A stretch of DNA of 32,564 bases from NCBI GenBank assembly GCA_020853895.1, contig JADYYB010000200.1, positions 1 to 32,564 of the forward strand, written 5' to 3'. The position numbers were made by a program, and so were the translations under genes. Origin of the DNA: Bauldia sp. Its GTDB lineage: Bacteria > Pseudomonadota > Alphaproteobacteria > Rhizobiales > Kaistiaceae. The notes beneath the pieces are model-generated. The model worked only from the letters and a program-made list of their open reading frames with translations. It did no database searches and was not told the origin of the DNA. This document shows positions 8,623 through 16,315 of this stretch, piece by piece (position 1 is the stretch's first letter; each line of letters opens with the position of its first letter).

Positions 8623-10113
8623 ATGCAGCTGAAGCGTCAGGTCCTCGTCGGGTCGCTGTGGAGCGCCTTCGGCAATAGCGGCCAGCAGATCATCGGGTTC
8701 CTGATCTTCATCTACATCGCCCGGCTCCTGACGCCGGCCGAGGTCGGCCTCGTCGCCTTCGCGATGGTCCTGGTCGAGGTGCTGACCTTCGTCTCCCGGC
8801 TCGGGCAGGTCGAGGTGCTCCAGCGCAACCGCGACCTCCCGGATACGACGATCAACACCTCGTTCTGGATCCTCGTCGTGACGGGCCTTCTCAGCACCGG
8901 TCTCGTCCTTGCGGCAGCCCCGTTCGCCGGCCTCGTCTCCGACAATCCCGACTTCCCGCTCGTGGTCGCGCTTCTGGCGCCGTTCTGCGCCCTCCAGGCC
9001 TTCAACGCAGTGCCCGAGGCGCTTCTCCGCCGGCGGCTCGACTATCGCTCGCTCAGCTTCCGCAACTGGATCGCGGCGCTTTCGGGCGGCCTCCTCGGCG
9101 TCTACCTCGCCTTCCGCGGCTACGGGGTCTTCGCCCTCGTCGCGCAGCGCGTCGTGACGTCACTGGTGCAGACAATCTGCACCTGGCTCTTCCTGCGCTG
9201 GCACCCGCGCCTCACCTTCGACCGGACGGCGGCGAGGTCGCTCTTCGTCTCGGGCGGGGAGATCATGCTGGCCGGCTTCGCGGGCTCACTCAATCAGCGC
9301 GTGGCCGACGCCGTCGCGGGCACCGCGCTCGGCGCCTCGGCGCTTGGCTTCCTCCGCCTCGGCTGGCGGTTCTTCGAGGTGCTGGTCACGCTCTCGGTCA
9401 ACCCGGTCGTCAACGTCGCGCTCACCACCTTCGGCCGGCTGCAGCAGGATCTGCCCGCCCTTCGCCGGGCCTATCTTCGCCTGACGCAGTTCATGGTCAC
9501 CGGCTCGCTGCCGGTGTTCTTCGGCCTCGGCGCGGTCGCCGACATCCTGATCCCGTTCGTATTCGGCGAGAAATGGATGGGCAGCGTGATGGTGATCGAG
9601 CTCCTCGGCTTCGTCGTCATCGGAACCAGCGTCAACGCATTCTTCGGGCCGGTGATGATTGCCGTCGGCAAGTCTCGCGTTCTCCTCGGCCAGTCGCTCT
9701 TCCAGCTGGTGGTGACGGTGATCTTCGTCCTGGCGGGATCGCCGTTCGGACTGGTCGGGGTGATGGTCGGCTTCATCGCGCGCGGTCTGGCGGTGGCCGT
9801 CTACAACCTCGTCCTCCTCCGGCGCGAGGCCGAGATCGCCCCGCGCGAGGTCGTCAGGGCGGTGCTGCCGCCGGCGATCGCCTCGGCGATCATGGTCGGC
9901 ATCGTCGAGGTCCTGAAGTTCCAGCTGGTCGGCCGTATTCTGGACATCCCGCTGCTGATCATCCTGATCGCCGCGGGAGCCGCCGCCTATGGGGCGGCGC
10001 TCTTCGCCGGCGATCTCGTGGGCCTGTGGCGCGGCTATGTCCGCGATGCGATCGCCTCGATCGCGGGCGCGTTCAAAGGCGGCGGCCCGAAAGCGACGGA
10101 GGTGCCGGCCTAA
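8623..10113 (+). CDS. Wzx-type oligosaccharide flippase (lipopolysaccharide biosynthesis protein)
   Basis: A 496-residue membrane protein with about 12-14 hydrophobic segments along its whole length, opening QLKRQVLVGSLWSAFGNSGQ and then FLIFIYIARLLTPAEVGLVAF, a signature of the polysaccharide biosynthesis/MOP flippase family (PF13440/PF01943). It would move the lipid-linked repeat unit across the inner membrane before polymerisation. Further family marks are VSDNPDFPLVVALLAP, LLRRRLDYRSLSFRN and IPFVFGEKWMGSVMVI. The frame is open from 8506, but the start at 8623 has the GAAAGAGG site and a sensible N-terminus. It heads the long rightward block of the locus. Confidence 0.92.
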   Translation: MQLKRQVLVGSLWSAFGNSGQQIIGFLIFIYIARLLTPAEVGLVAFAMVLVEVLTFVSRLGQVEVLQRNRDLPDTTINTSFWILVVTGLLSTGLVLAAAPFAGLVSDNPDFPLVVALLAPFCALQAFNAVPEALLRRRLDYRSLSFRNWIAALSGGLLGVYLAFRGYGVFALVAQRVVTSLVQTICTWLFLRWHPRLTFDRTAARSLFVSGGEIMLAGFAGSLNQRVADAVAGTALGASALGFLRLGWRFFEVLVTLSVNPVVNVALTTFGRLQQDLPALRRAYLRLTQFMVTGSLPVFFGLGAVADILIPFVFGEKWMGSVMVIELLGFVVIGTSVNAFFGPVMIAVGKSRVLLGQSLFQLVVTVIFVLAGSPFGLVGVMVGFIARGLAVAVYNLVLLRREAEIAPREVVRAVLPPAIASAIMVGIVEVLKFQLVGRILDIPLLIILIAAGAAAYGAALFAGDLVGLWRGYVRDAIASIAGAFKGGGPKATEVPA

Positions 10114-10169
10114 GGGGGGCAGACGCATAGCACATCTTCAAGGCGGCGGGGCGGGGGTCATGCGGCATC

Positions 10170-10175
10170 AGGAGG
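10170..10175 (+). promoter_or_regulatory. AGGAGG ribosome binding site for a TTG start
   Basis: A perfect AGGAGG lies 6 nt before the TTG at 10182. No ATG or GTG in the same frame is as well placed, so this site decides the start of the nitroreductase-family gene. The stretch AGGAGGCCAACATTGG closely resembles the one before the TTG start at 16316. Confidence 0.8.
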
Positions 10176-10181
10176 CCAACA

Positions 10182-11231
10182 TTGGACACGACATGGAAAG
10201 CCCGAATCCCCGGACCGATCCGAAGCTCGGCGCTGTGGAGCTTTGCCGGCAAAGCGTGGCGGCGCTTCCGGCGCACCGTGCAGATGCCGCGCAGCCTGCA
10301 TCTCTTCCGCAACTTCGCCTACGACGCGCGGCGCTACGCGCGCTACTCGGTGCCGGTGAGCGAGATCCCGCGCGACCGCGAGACGCTCGGTAGCCACCTC
10401 ACCTTCCAGTACCACAAGCTCGAGAAGGGCCTCTCCCTGCCCCACCCGAAGCCCGGCTTCGGGGCGGAGGCGATCCGCAAGGTGACCGTGCTGGCGCGCG
10501 AGTTCGGCACGCGCTTCGGCGAGCAGGCGGTGCTCGACAGCGCCCGCGGGGCGGTGCGCTCGGTGGTCGAGGCCGCGCCGGCCGACATCGAGCCCTATGT
10601 GATCGCGCCGGGCTTCCTCGGGGACGACCGGTCGAACGAGACGGGCGGCATCCTCGAGGTCACACGACAGGAGATCCACGAGAGCAGCCGGCGCGACCTC
10701 AGCGGGTTCTTCGCCCATCGCTACAGCGTGCGCGACTTCGACGATCTGCCGGTCGACCCCGAGCTGCTGGCGCGCGCGCTCGCCATGGCGCAGAAGGCGC
10801 CCTCGGTGTGCAACCGGCAATCGGGCCGGGCACATGTGTTCATGACGCCCAAGAAGATGCAGGCCGCGCTCGCCCACCAGAACGGCAATCGCGGCTTCGG
10901 CTTCCGGGCGCGGGCGGTGCTCGTCATCACCTCGGACCTTCGCGCCTTCGTCAACGCCGGCGAGCGGAACCAGTGCTGGGTGGACGGCGGACTCTTCGCG
11001 ATGTCAGTGGTTTACGCCCTGCACTCGCTGGGGCTCGGTTGTTGCATGCTGAACTGGAGCATGGAGGCGGCGGCCGACAAGGCGATGCGCCGCGAAATGG
11101 GCATACCGGACTGCGAGGCGGTGATCACGATGATGGCCGTGGGCCATCTCAAGGAGCGCTTCAAGGTCGCCCGTTCGCATCGCCGGCCGCTGCATGAGAT
11201 CGCGCATTTCGATGTGGCCTATCCGGCGTGA
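10182..11231 (+). CDS. Nitroreductase-family flavoprotein with long N-terminal extension
   Basis: A 349-residue protein. The C-terminal half, from about residue 179, is a nitroreductase-fold FMN domain: HRYSVRDFDD, MAQKAPSVCNRQSG, WVDGGLFAMSVVYALHSLGLGCCMLNWS and VITMMAVGHLKE. The first 175 or so residues are an extra region containing FQYHKLEKGLSLPHPKPGFG, a motif I associate with nitroreductase-like proteins in polysaccharide clusters. The start is TTG with a perfect AGGAGG 6 nt upstream. The family uses NAD(P)H and FMN to reduce or sometimes dehydrogenate substrates; the substrate here is unknown, though the setting suggests a sugar intermediate. The next gene starts 31 bp downstream. Confidence 0.85.
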   Translation: MDTTWKARIPGPIRSSALWSFAGKAWRRFRRTVQMPRSLHLFRNFAYDARRYARYSVPVSEIPRDRETLGSHLTFQYHKLEKGLSLPHPKPGFGAEAIRKVTVLAREFGTRFGEQAVLDSARGAVRSVVEAAPADIEPYVIAPGFLGDDRSNETGGILEVTRQEIHESSRRDLSGFFAHRYSVRDFDDLPVDPELLARALAMAQKAPSVCNRQSGRAHVFMTPKKMQAALAHQNGNRGFGFRARAVLVITSDLRAFVNAGERNQCWVDGGLFAMSVVYALHSLGLGCCMLNWSMEAAADKAMRREMGIPDCEAVITMMAVGHLKERFKVARSHRRPLHEIAHFDVAYPA

Positions 11232-11262
11232 GGCGTTGGTGCGGTACGAGGAAAGCACGTCG

Positions 11263-11649
11263 ATGAACCCGATCCTCCCTGCCGGGGCGATGGTCGCCCT
11301 CGGCCTCCTTGCCGGCTGCAACGGCGAGAGCGAGACGCCGGTCGACACTGCCATGCTCGAGGTCGGCGAGCGGCTGGCCGAAGGCTGCGGGGCCTGCCAC
11401 TCGATCGACTCCTACGAGAACCGCGTCGGCCCGCATCTGGTCGACATCATCGGACGCGAGGCGGCGAGCCTCCCGGACTACGACTACTCCCCTGCCCTCC
11501 GGGCCTCGGGGATCGTCTGGGACGAGTTCGTGCTGGCCGCGTTCATCGCCAACCCGCAATCGGTCGTGCCCGACACCAAGATGGTCGGGAACTCGCTCTC
11601 ACCGGAAGAGGCCGAGGCGATCGTGAAATATCTGGAGACGCTGGAATGA
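11263..11649 (+). CDS. Class I cytochrome c, predicted lipoprotein
   Basis: A 128-residue cytochrome with a lipobox LLAGC (Cys19), so it should be anchored to a membrane on the periplasmic side. The heme site CGACH is at residues 42-46 and the expected axial methionine is in PDTKMVGN (Met107). The fold resembles small soluble class I (c2/c552-like) cytochromes: VGPHLVDIIGREAAS, then LAAFIANPQSVVPDT. The frame is open from 11194, but the ATG at 11263 gives the clean signal sequence. The stop overlaps the Tat-signal gene by 4 bp. The order cytochrome, Tat protein, GMC oxidoreductase suggests that it accepts electrons from the flavoenzyme. Confidence 0.9.
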   Translation: MNPILPAGAMVALGLLAGCNGESETPVDTAMLEVGERLAEGCGACHSIDSYENRVGPHLVDIIGREAASLPDYDYSPALRASGIVWDEFVLAAFIANPQSVVPDTKMVGNSLSPEEAEAIVKYLETLE

Positions 11650-12002
11650 GCCGGTCATCCACCCGTGGCGTGTCGCGCCGGGCGCTGCTCGCCGCCTCGG
11701 TCTCGGCGGCGGCCGCGATGTCGGCGATCGCGCTCATGCCGGGCGGCGTGGCCGAAGCGCTGCGCGCGGCGGGCGGCCGGCCCGGGCAGGCGCTCGGCCA
11801 GGCGATCATCGACCGGGTCGGGCTCCGAACCGCCGTCGCGCTGGTGCGCGAGCACGAGGCGGTCTTCGCCGGGGCGAGCGCCGAATCGCTGAGCGGGGCC
11901 ATCGCGGCGGATTTCCGCGCCGGGCGGACGATGCGGGTCGACGGCTGGATGCTCTCGCGGACCGAGTGCGCGGCGTGCGTCGCCTCGGTCCTGGCGACGT
12001 AG
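11646..12002 (+). CDS. Small Tat-signal protein, likely partner subunit of the GMC oxidoreductase
   Basis: A 118-residue protein with a twin-arginine signal, SRRALLAAS (Arg11-Arg12), followed by a hydrophobic Ala-rich stretch. The mature part is small and helical and ends in VDGWMLSRTECAACV. I recognise this GW-LS-E pattern from small Tat-signal proteins encoded next to GMC-type dehydrogenases, comparable in role to the gamma subunit of gluconate or fructose dehydrogenase. The GMC protein encoded 10 bp downstream has no signal peptide, so this subunit may carry it through the Tat system folded and bound to FAD. That is inference from gene order and known three-subunit enzymes. The gene starts within the cytochrome stop (ATGA). 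Confidence 0.75.
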   Translation: MSRSSTRGVSRRALLAASVSAAAAMSAIALMPGGVAEALRAAGGRPGQALGQAIIDRVGLRTAVALVREHEAVFAGASAESLSGAIAADFRAGRTMRVDGWMLSRTECAACVASVLAT

Positions 12003-12011
12003 GGGCGACCG

Positions 12012-13577
12012 ATGGCTGCCTTCATCGACGCGCTGACCGAAGGGCTCCCCGAGGAGATACAGGCCGATGTCTGCATCGTCGGCGGCGGCATGGCCGGGCA
12101 CACGATCGCCACGCAGCTGTCGAACACCCCGCTCAGGATCCTCGTGCTGGAAAGCGGCGGGCTCGACATCGAGGGCGCCACCCAGGGACTCTATCTCGGC
12201 AACAATACCGGGCTCCGCTACCACGATCTCGGCCATTGCCGGCTGCGCTATCTGGGCGGCACGTCGAACCACTGGGCGGGCTTCTGCCGGCCCAACGACG
12301 AGATGGACTATCTCGGCCGGCCCGAGCTCGGCCTGCCGGCCTGGCCGATCAACCAGGCGGAGCTGACGCCCTATATCGAGCGGGCGGCAAGCCTGCTCGG
12401 CCTCCGCTTCGAGGGGTTCGACCCGCGCTATCAGTTCGAGCGCGCCGGGTTCCGGCCGAGCGAGCTGATGGACACGCATTCCGACACGCTGGTCACCAAG
12501 CTCTTCCAGATCGCGGGCACGCTGCGCGCGACCGAGCTCTTCCCGCTGCAGGACCTCCCCAACGTGCAGGTGTTGCTGCATGCCAACGTCACGCACATCC
12601 AGCTGACGCCGAACGGGCAGCAGGTCGACCATGTCGTGGTCAAGACGCTGGACGGCAAGGCCGGACGGGCGCGTGCCCCGGTTTTCATCCTCGCCACGCA
12701 TGGCATCGAGAATGCACGGCTGATGCTGGCTTCGAACGACATCGCGCCGGACGGGATCGGGAATGCGTCCGATCAGCTCGGCCGCAACTTCATGGACCAT
12801 GTCTACGTGCATTGCAGCCAGTTCGTGCCGGTCGCCGGGCGCTTCCCGCTGGCATACGACATGAAGGAACAGGGGGCGCGCCGCCTCAACTTCAATCTCG
12901 GCCTCAGTGAAGAGACGCTGCGCCGCGAGGGGCTGCTTCAAATCTACTGCCGGTTCCGGCCGATCGATCTCCTGAAGACTCAAAGACTAGCTTTCCGGCA
13001 CCTCAACGAGGGATTCTTCCAACCATTCGATACTGCCCTCCTCGAGGACATCGCTGCCGTCGCGAGCTCGCTCGGCAACTCGGCCCGCGTGGTCGGCGAG
13101 AAGCTGGGCATGGACCCGCCGCCGCCCGAGCTCTATCTCCTCGATCTCCGCATCGAGCAGGCGCCCAACCCGAACTCGCGGATCACGCTGAGCGAGGAGC
13201 TCGACGAGCTGGGCAACCGGCGGGCCGACCTCCACTGGGAGCTGACCGAGCTCGACTACCACACCTTCCAGCGCGGGCAGGAGATCGTGGCGAGCGAGCT
13301 CAGCGCGCTCGGCGTCGGCCGCTTCCAGCTCGACGAGCTGACGCCCGAGTTCATCAACGAACGGGTCATCGGGCACTACCATCACACCGGCACCACGCGG
13401 ATGAGCTCGGACCCGGGCCAGGGCGTGGTCGACGCGGACTGCAAGGTGCACGGGGTGGGCAATCTCTACGTGGCGGGCAGTTCCGTCTTCCCCACCGCGG
13501 GATACTCGGGGCCGACGATGACGCTGATGTCGCTCGCCATCCGTCTCGCCGACCATCTCAAGGAGACGCATGTATGA
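12012..13577 (+). CDS. GMC-family FAD-dependent oxidoreductase
   Basis: A 521-residue flavoenzyme. The FAD-binding strand is at residues 19-48 (VCIVGGGMAG, ending VLESGG) and LGGTSNHWAGFC at 81-92. A typical mid-region is FILATHGIENARLML, and the C-terminal GMC_oxred_C block contains HYHHTGTTRM (455-464). The usual final motif, FPT-G-x-x-N-P-T, reads FPTAGYSGPTMT, with Gly where Asn or His is common. The family oxidises alcohol groups of sugars or polyols. With its cytochrome and Tat partners it resembles the gluconate/fructose dehydrogenase arrangement, so a periplasmic sugar dehydrogenase feeding electrons to cytochrome c is likely. The substrate could be the exopolysaccharide or a precursor; this is not shown by sequence. 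Confidence 0.88.
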   Translation: MAAFIDALTEGLPEEIQADVCIVGGGMAGHTIATQLSNTPLRILVLESGGLDIEGATQGLYLGNNTGLRYHDLGHCRLRYLGGTSNHWAGFCRPNDEMDYLGRPELGLPAWPINQAELTPYIERAASLLGLRFEGFDPRYQFERAGFRPSELMDTHSDTLVTKLFQIAGTLRATELFPLQDLPNVQVLLHANVTHIQLTPNGQQVDHVVVKTLDGKAGRARAPVFILATHGIENARLMLASNDIAPDGIGNASDQLGRNFMDHVYVHCSQFVPVAGRFPLAYDMKEQGARRLNFNLGLSEETLRREGLLQIYCRFRPIDLLKTQRLAFRHLNEGFFQPFDTALLEDIAAVASSLGNSARVVGEKLGMDPPPPELYLLDLRIEQAPNPNSRITLSEELDELGNRRADLHWELTELDYHTFQRGQEIVASELSALGVGRFQLDELTPEFINERVIGHYHHTGTTRMSSDPGQGVVDADCKVHGVGNLYVAGSSVFPTAGYSGPTMTLMSLAIRLADHLKETHV

Positions 13578-13816
13578 ACGCGCTGCTGCGACTCGTCCTC
13601 GCGCTCGTCGCGCTGGCGGTTCCGCCGGCGGTGATCCTCGTCGATCGCTCGCCTGTGGGGCTCGGGATCGCGGCGGTCGCGCTGGCCGCGCTCGCCGTGT
13701 TCTTCCTGCTCTATGCCGGGGTCGGGGCGCTGATCTGGCTCACGGCCGGGCTCGCCGCGTTCTGGCGGGTGCTGGCCAAGGGAATGCGGCGCTCCTACGC
13801 GCGCGCCGCTGCTTAG
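13574..13816 (+). CDS. Small two-helix membrane protein
   Basis: An 80-residue protein of unknown function starting inside the GMC stop codon (ATGA overlap), so it is almost certainly translated with it. Two long hydrophobic segments, about residues 3-22 and 30-62, leave a short basic C-terminal tail (KGMRRSYARAAA), which suggests both ends or at least the tail in the cytoplasm. It could anchor the dehydrogenase module to the inner membrane or serve the next gene, the pyruvyl transferase. Not matched to any family I recognise. Confidence 0.7.
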   Translation: MNALLRLVLALVALAVPPAVILVDRSPVGLGIAAVALAALAVFFLLYAGVGALIWLTAGLAAFWRVLAKGMRRSYARAAA

Positions 13817-13838
13817 GATTTCGAGGGGGCATACCGAC

Positions 13839-15101
13839 GTGAATATCGCACTGACCGGCGTCACCGGCGTCTGGAACCGTGGCGTCCAGGCGCTCGTCGA
13901 TACGAGCGCGACGGAGATCCGGCGGCTATGGCCGGACGCCACGATCACCGTGCTGACCTCCGACCTCGAGCGGGACAGGCGCGAGCTGCCCGCGCGGGTC
14001 ACCGCCATCAACGACGCGAGCCGCTACTTCAGGCTGCCAAAAGCGCTCCGGCCGGCGGTCGGGCAGGTGCTCGGTGCGGCCGGGATGGGCAAGGGCCGCG
14101 GCGGGGGCGCGGTCAAGGCGCTGAGGACGCTGAAGGACGCCGACATCGCCATCGCGCTGGGCGGGGACATCTTCAGCTCAGACTATGGCTCGGACAGCCT
14201 CAAGCGGCACGTGGCGACGATCGAGGAGGCGCAGGCCAACGGCACGCCGACGGTCTTCCTGGCGCAGTCGATCGGGCCGTTCACCTCCGAGGCCGACGTC
14301 GCCACGATGCGCGGGGCGCTCGACCGTTCCTCGCTGCTCACCGTGCGCGAGCGGCTGACGCAGGACTACATGGCGTCGGCCTTCAAGCTCGGCCCGGAGC
14401 GGGCGGTGCTGACGGCCGACATCGCCTTCCTCCTCGAGCCGAGCGCGCCCGAGCGGGCCGAGGCGATCCTCGCCCATCTCGGGCTCGAGCCGGGCAAGTT
14501 CGTCGCGATGTCGGCGAGCCAGGGGATCACCACGTTCTCCACTCTGGGCGGGGACGACGCGCACGACAACGCGTGGATCGAGGCGATCGAGACGGTGCTG
14601 AGGACCACGGATCACTCGGTGCTGATCGTCCCGCACGTCCAGGCGCCGCTGCCGGCCAACAACGACGCCCGGATCGCCTTCCGGCTCATCGAGAAGCTCA
14701 ACTTCAATCCGCGCGTGAAGGCGGCGTTCGGCCCCTATACGGCGAGCGACTTCAAGGCGCTGATCGCCCGCTCGCGGTTCCTCATCGGCGAGCGCATGCA
14801 TGCCTGCATTGCGGCGCTGTCCTCGGGCGTGCCGCTGATCGCGGTCGGCTACTCGATCAAGGCGCGCGGCATCATGGGCGATGTCTTCGGCGGGAAGGCC
14901 GAGGAATACGGGCTGATCGTGCCAGTGAAGACCTTCGTCGAGCCGGGCAGGATCGCCGGCATGATCGCCTCGGTCGAGGACAATATCGGGCCGATCCGCA
15001 GCGTGCTGGCCGCCGAGTTGCCGCGGGTGAAGGCGCGCGCGAGGGACAATTTCACAAGGCTCGCCACGCTCGGCGACCGGAAGCGGGAGAAGCGGGCGTG
15101 A
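13839..15101 (+). CDS. Polysaccharide pyruvyl transferase family protein
   Basis: A 420-residue protein of the PF04230 family, which adds pyruvate ketals to sugars using phosphoenolpyruvate, or in some members modifies lipid-linked sugars in other ways. The N-terminus MNIALTGVTGVWNRGVQALV has the typical Asn-x-Gly pattern. Later blocks are IALGGDIFSSDYG, VFLAQSIGPFTSEADVA, SLLTVRERLTQDYM and SRFLIGERMHACIAALSSGVPLIAVGYSIKA, all typical. The start is GTG at 13839 with GAGGGGG upstream. The stop overlaps the GTG of the next gene (GTGA). Pyruvylation would add negative charge to the polymer. Confidence 0.9.
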   Translation: MNIALTGVTGVWNRGVQALVDTSATEIRRLWPDATITVLTSDLERDRRELPARVTAINDASRYFRLPKALRPAVGQVLGAAGMGKGRGGGAVKALRTLKDADIAIALGGDIFSSDYGSDSLKRHVATIEEAQANGTPTVFLAQSIGPFTSEADVATMRGALDRSSLLTVRERLTQDYMASAFKLGPERAVLTADIAFLLEPSAPERAEAILAHLGLEPGKFVAMSASQGITTFSTLGGDDAHDNAWIEAIETVLRTTDHSVLIVPHVQAPLPANNDARIAFRLIEKLNFNPRVKAAFGPYTASDFKALIARSRFLIGERMHACIAALSSGVPLIAVGYSIKARGIMGDVFGGKAEEYGLIVPVKTFVEPGRIAGMIASVEDNIGPIRSVLAAELPRVKARARDNFTRLATLGDRKREKRA

Positions 15102-16228
15102 TCCTCTTCCCCTATTCCGGCGACACGCGGGGCGGCAGCGTCCATTCCTCGTTCCTGCTCATCGAGACCCTCCTCGAGCGGGGCGCCACGCTGAAGCTCG
15201 CCTTCCACGGCGAGGGCTTCACGCGTGACCTCGCGCGGAAGCGCGGGCTGCCGTTCATCGACCTGCCGCCGCTCGGCGCGCGGGCGGAGATGGGGCGGAA
15301 GGACGGGTTCCGGCCAGGCAATCTCACCGCGCTCGCCGCGTGCCGGCGGGCGATCGCCGAGACCGGCGCCGCGATCGTCCACGTCAACGACAAGCGGATG
15401 CTGCGCACCTGGTGCCTGCCCGCGCGGCTCAGCCGGGCGGCGCTGATCGCGCACTGGCGCAGCGTCTATTCGCCGAGCTGGTCGGTCGATCTCGGCCTCC
15501 GCATCGCCGCGCGCATCGTGTGCGTGTCGAGCTACAGCCGCGACCTCCTGCCGGGCTGGGCGCGGATCAAGGCGAGCGTCGTCTACAACCCGTTCAGGCC
15601 GATCATCGAGCCGGAAGCGCGAGCGGAGGCGCGGCAGCGCCTTCGCGCGGAGGCCGGCATCCCGCAGGATGCCGCGGTGATCGGCTTCTTCGGCGCCCTC
15701 CTCCAGCGCAAGCAGCCGCACGTGCTCCTCGAGGTGCTGAAACGCATTCCGGCGACGGCCGACGGGCGGCCGGTGGTGGGCGTCCTGTGCGGCGAGGCGC
15801 TCGCGCCGCGGGACGAGCAATTCTTCGCCATGATGGCGAGCTGGCGGGAGCCGGACCGCGTCGTGCAGGCGGGCTTCGTCAACAATGTCGGCGAGTGGAT
15901 GGCGGCCGCGGACGTGATGGTCGCGCCTGCCTATGACGAGCCGCTGGCGCGGGTCGGGGTCGAGGCGCAGAGCGCGGGCCTGCCCGCGATCGTCTCCTCC
16001 GACGGCGGGCTTCGCGAGGTGGTCGAGGACGCGGTCACCGGGCTCGTCGTCGACCCGTACGACCTCGACGGATGGGTCTCGGCGACGCGGCGTATCCTCG
16101 ACGATCCCGAGCTGGCGTCGCGGCTCCGCGAAGGCGGTCTTGCCGCTGCTGCCGAGCTCACGCCGGATCGCCACGCCGACCAGATCGAGGCCCTCTACGA
16201 CGGGCTTCGCGGAGAGCGCGCCGCATAG
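15098..16228 (+). CDS. GT4-family glycosyltransferase
   Basis: A 376-residue GT-B glycosyltransferase. The frame is open from 13928, but the real start is the GTG at 15098, embedded in the pyruvyl transferase stop (GTGA) and preceded by GGGAGAAG. The protein begins VILFPYSGDTRGGSVHSSFL. The donor domain has IGFFGALLQRKQPHVLLEVL, VVQAGFVNNVGEWMAAADVMV and the E-x7-E block DEPLARVGVEAQSAGLPAIV. The bases between 13928 and 15098 in this frame are only the shadow of the pyruvyl transferase gene. Expected to act on the repeat unit at the inner membrane; donor unknown. Confidence 0.9.
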   Translation: MILFPYSGDTRGGSVHSSFLLIETLLERGATLKLAFHGEGFTRDLARKRGLPFIDLPPLGARAEMGRKDGFRPGNLTALAACRRAIAETGAAIVHVNDKRMLRTWCLPARLSRAALIAHWRSVYSPSWSVDLGLRIAARIVCVSSYSRDLLPGWARIKASVVYNPFRPIIEPEARAEARQRLRAEAGIPQDAAVIGFFGALLQRKQPHVLLEVLKRIPATADGRPVVGVLCGEALAPRDEQFFAMMASWREPDRVVQAGFVNNVGEWMAAADVMVAPAYDEPLARVGVEAQSAGLPAIVSSDGGLREVVEDAVTGLVVDPYDLDGWVSATRRILDDPELASRLREGGLAAAAELTPDRHADQIEALYDGLRGERAA

Positions 16229-16241
16229 CGGCTGAAACCGG

Positions 16242-16266
16242 GAACGGGGCGGTGCACGACCCGTTC
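16242..16266 (+). terminator. Weak hairpin after the glycosyltransferase gene
   Basis: A 7-bp perfect stem (16242-16248 with 16260-16266) and an 11-nt loop are followed by the pyrimidine run GATTCTTTCT. It could attenuate transcription into the methyltransferase gene, but the stem is short and the tail is not a clean T run. Confidence 0.35.
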
Positions 16267-16303
16267 GATTCTTTCTGGGGCTGAGGGGAAAGGACCAAGC
16301 CAA

Positions 16304-16309
16304 AGGAGG
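16304..16309 (+). promoter_or_regulatory. AGGAGG ribosome binding site for a TTG start
   Basis: A perfect AGGAGG, again 6 nt before a TTG (16316). The sequence AGGAGGCCAGCCTTGG almost repeats the one before the TTG at 10182, supporting both unusual starts. Confidence 0.8.
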
Positions 16310-16315
16310 CCAGCC

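Noticed and set aside
13928-15097. Upstream extension of the glycosyltransferase, giving a 766-residue frame
   Set aside because: This part is the shadow of the pyruvyl transferase gene; the glycosyltransferase begins at the GTG at 15098.
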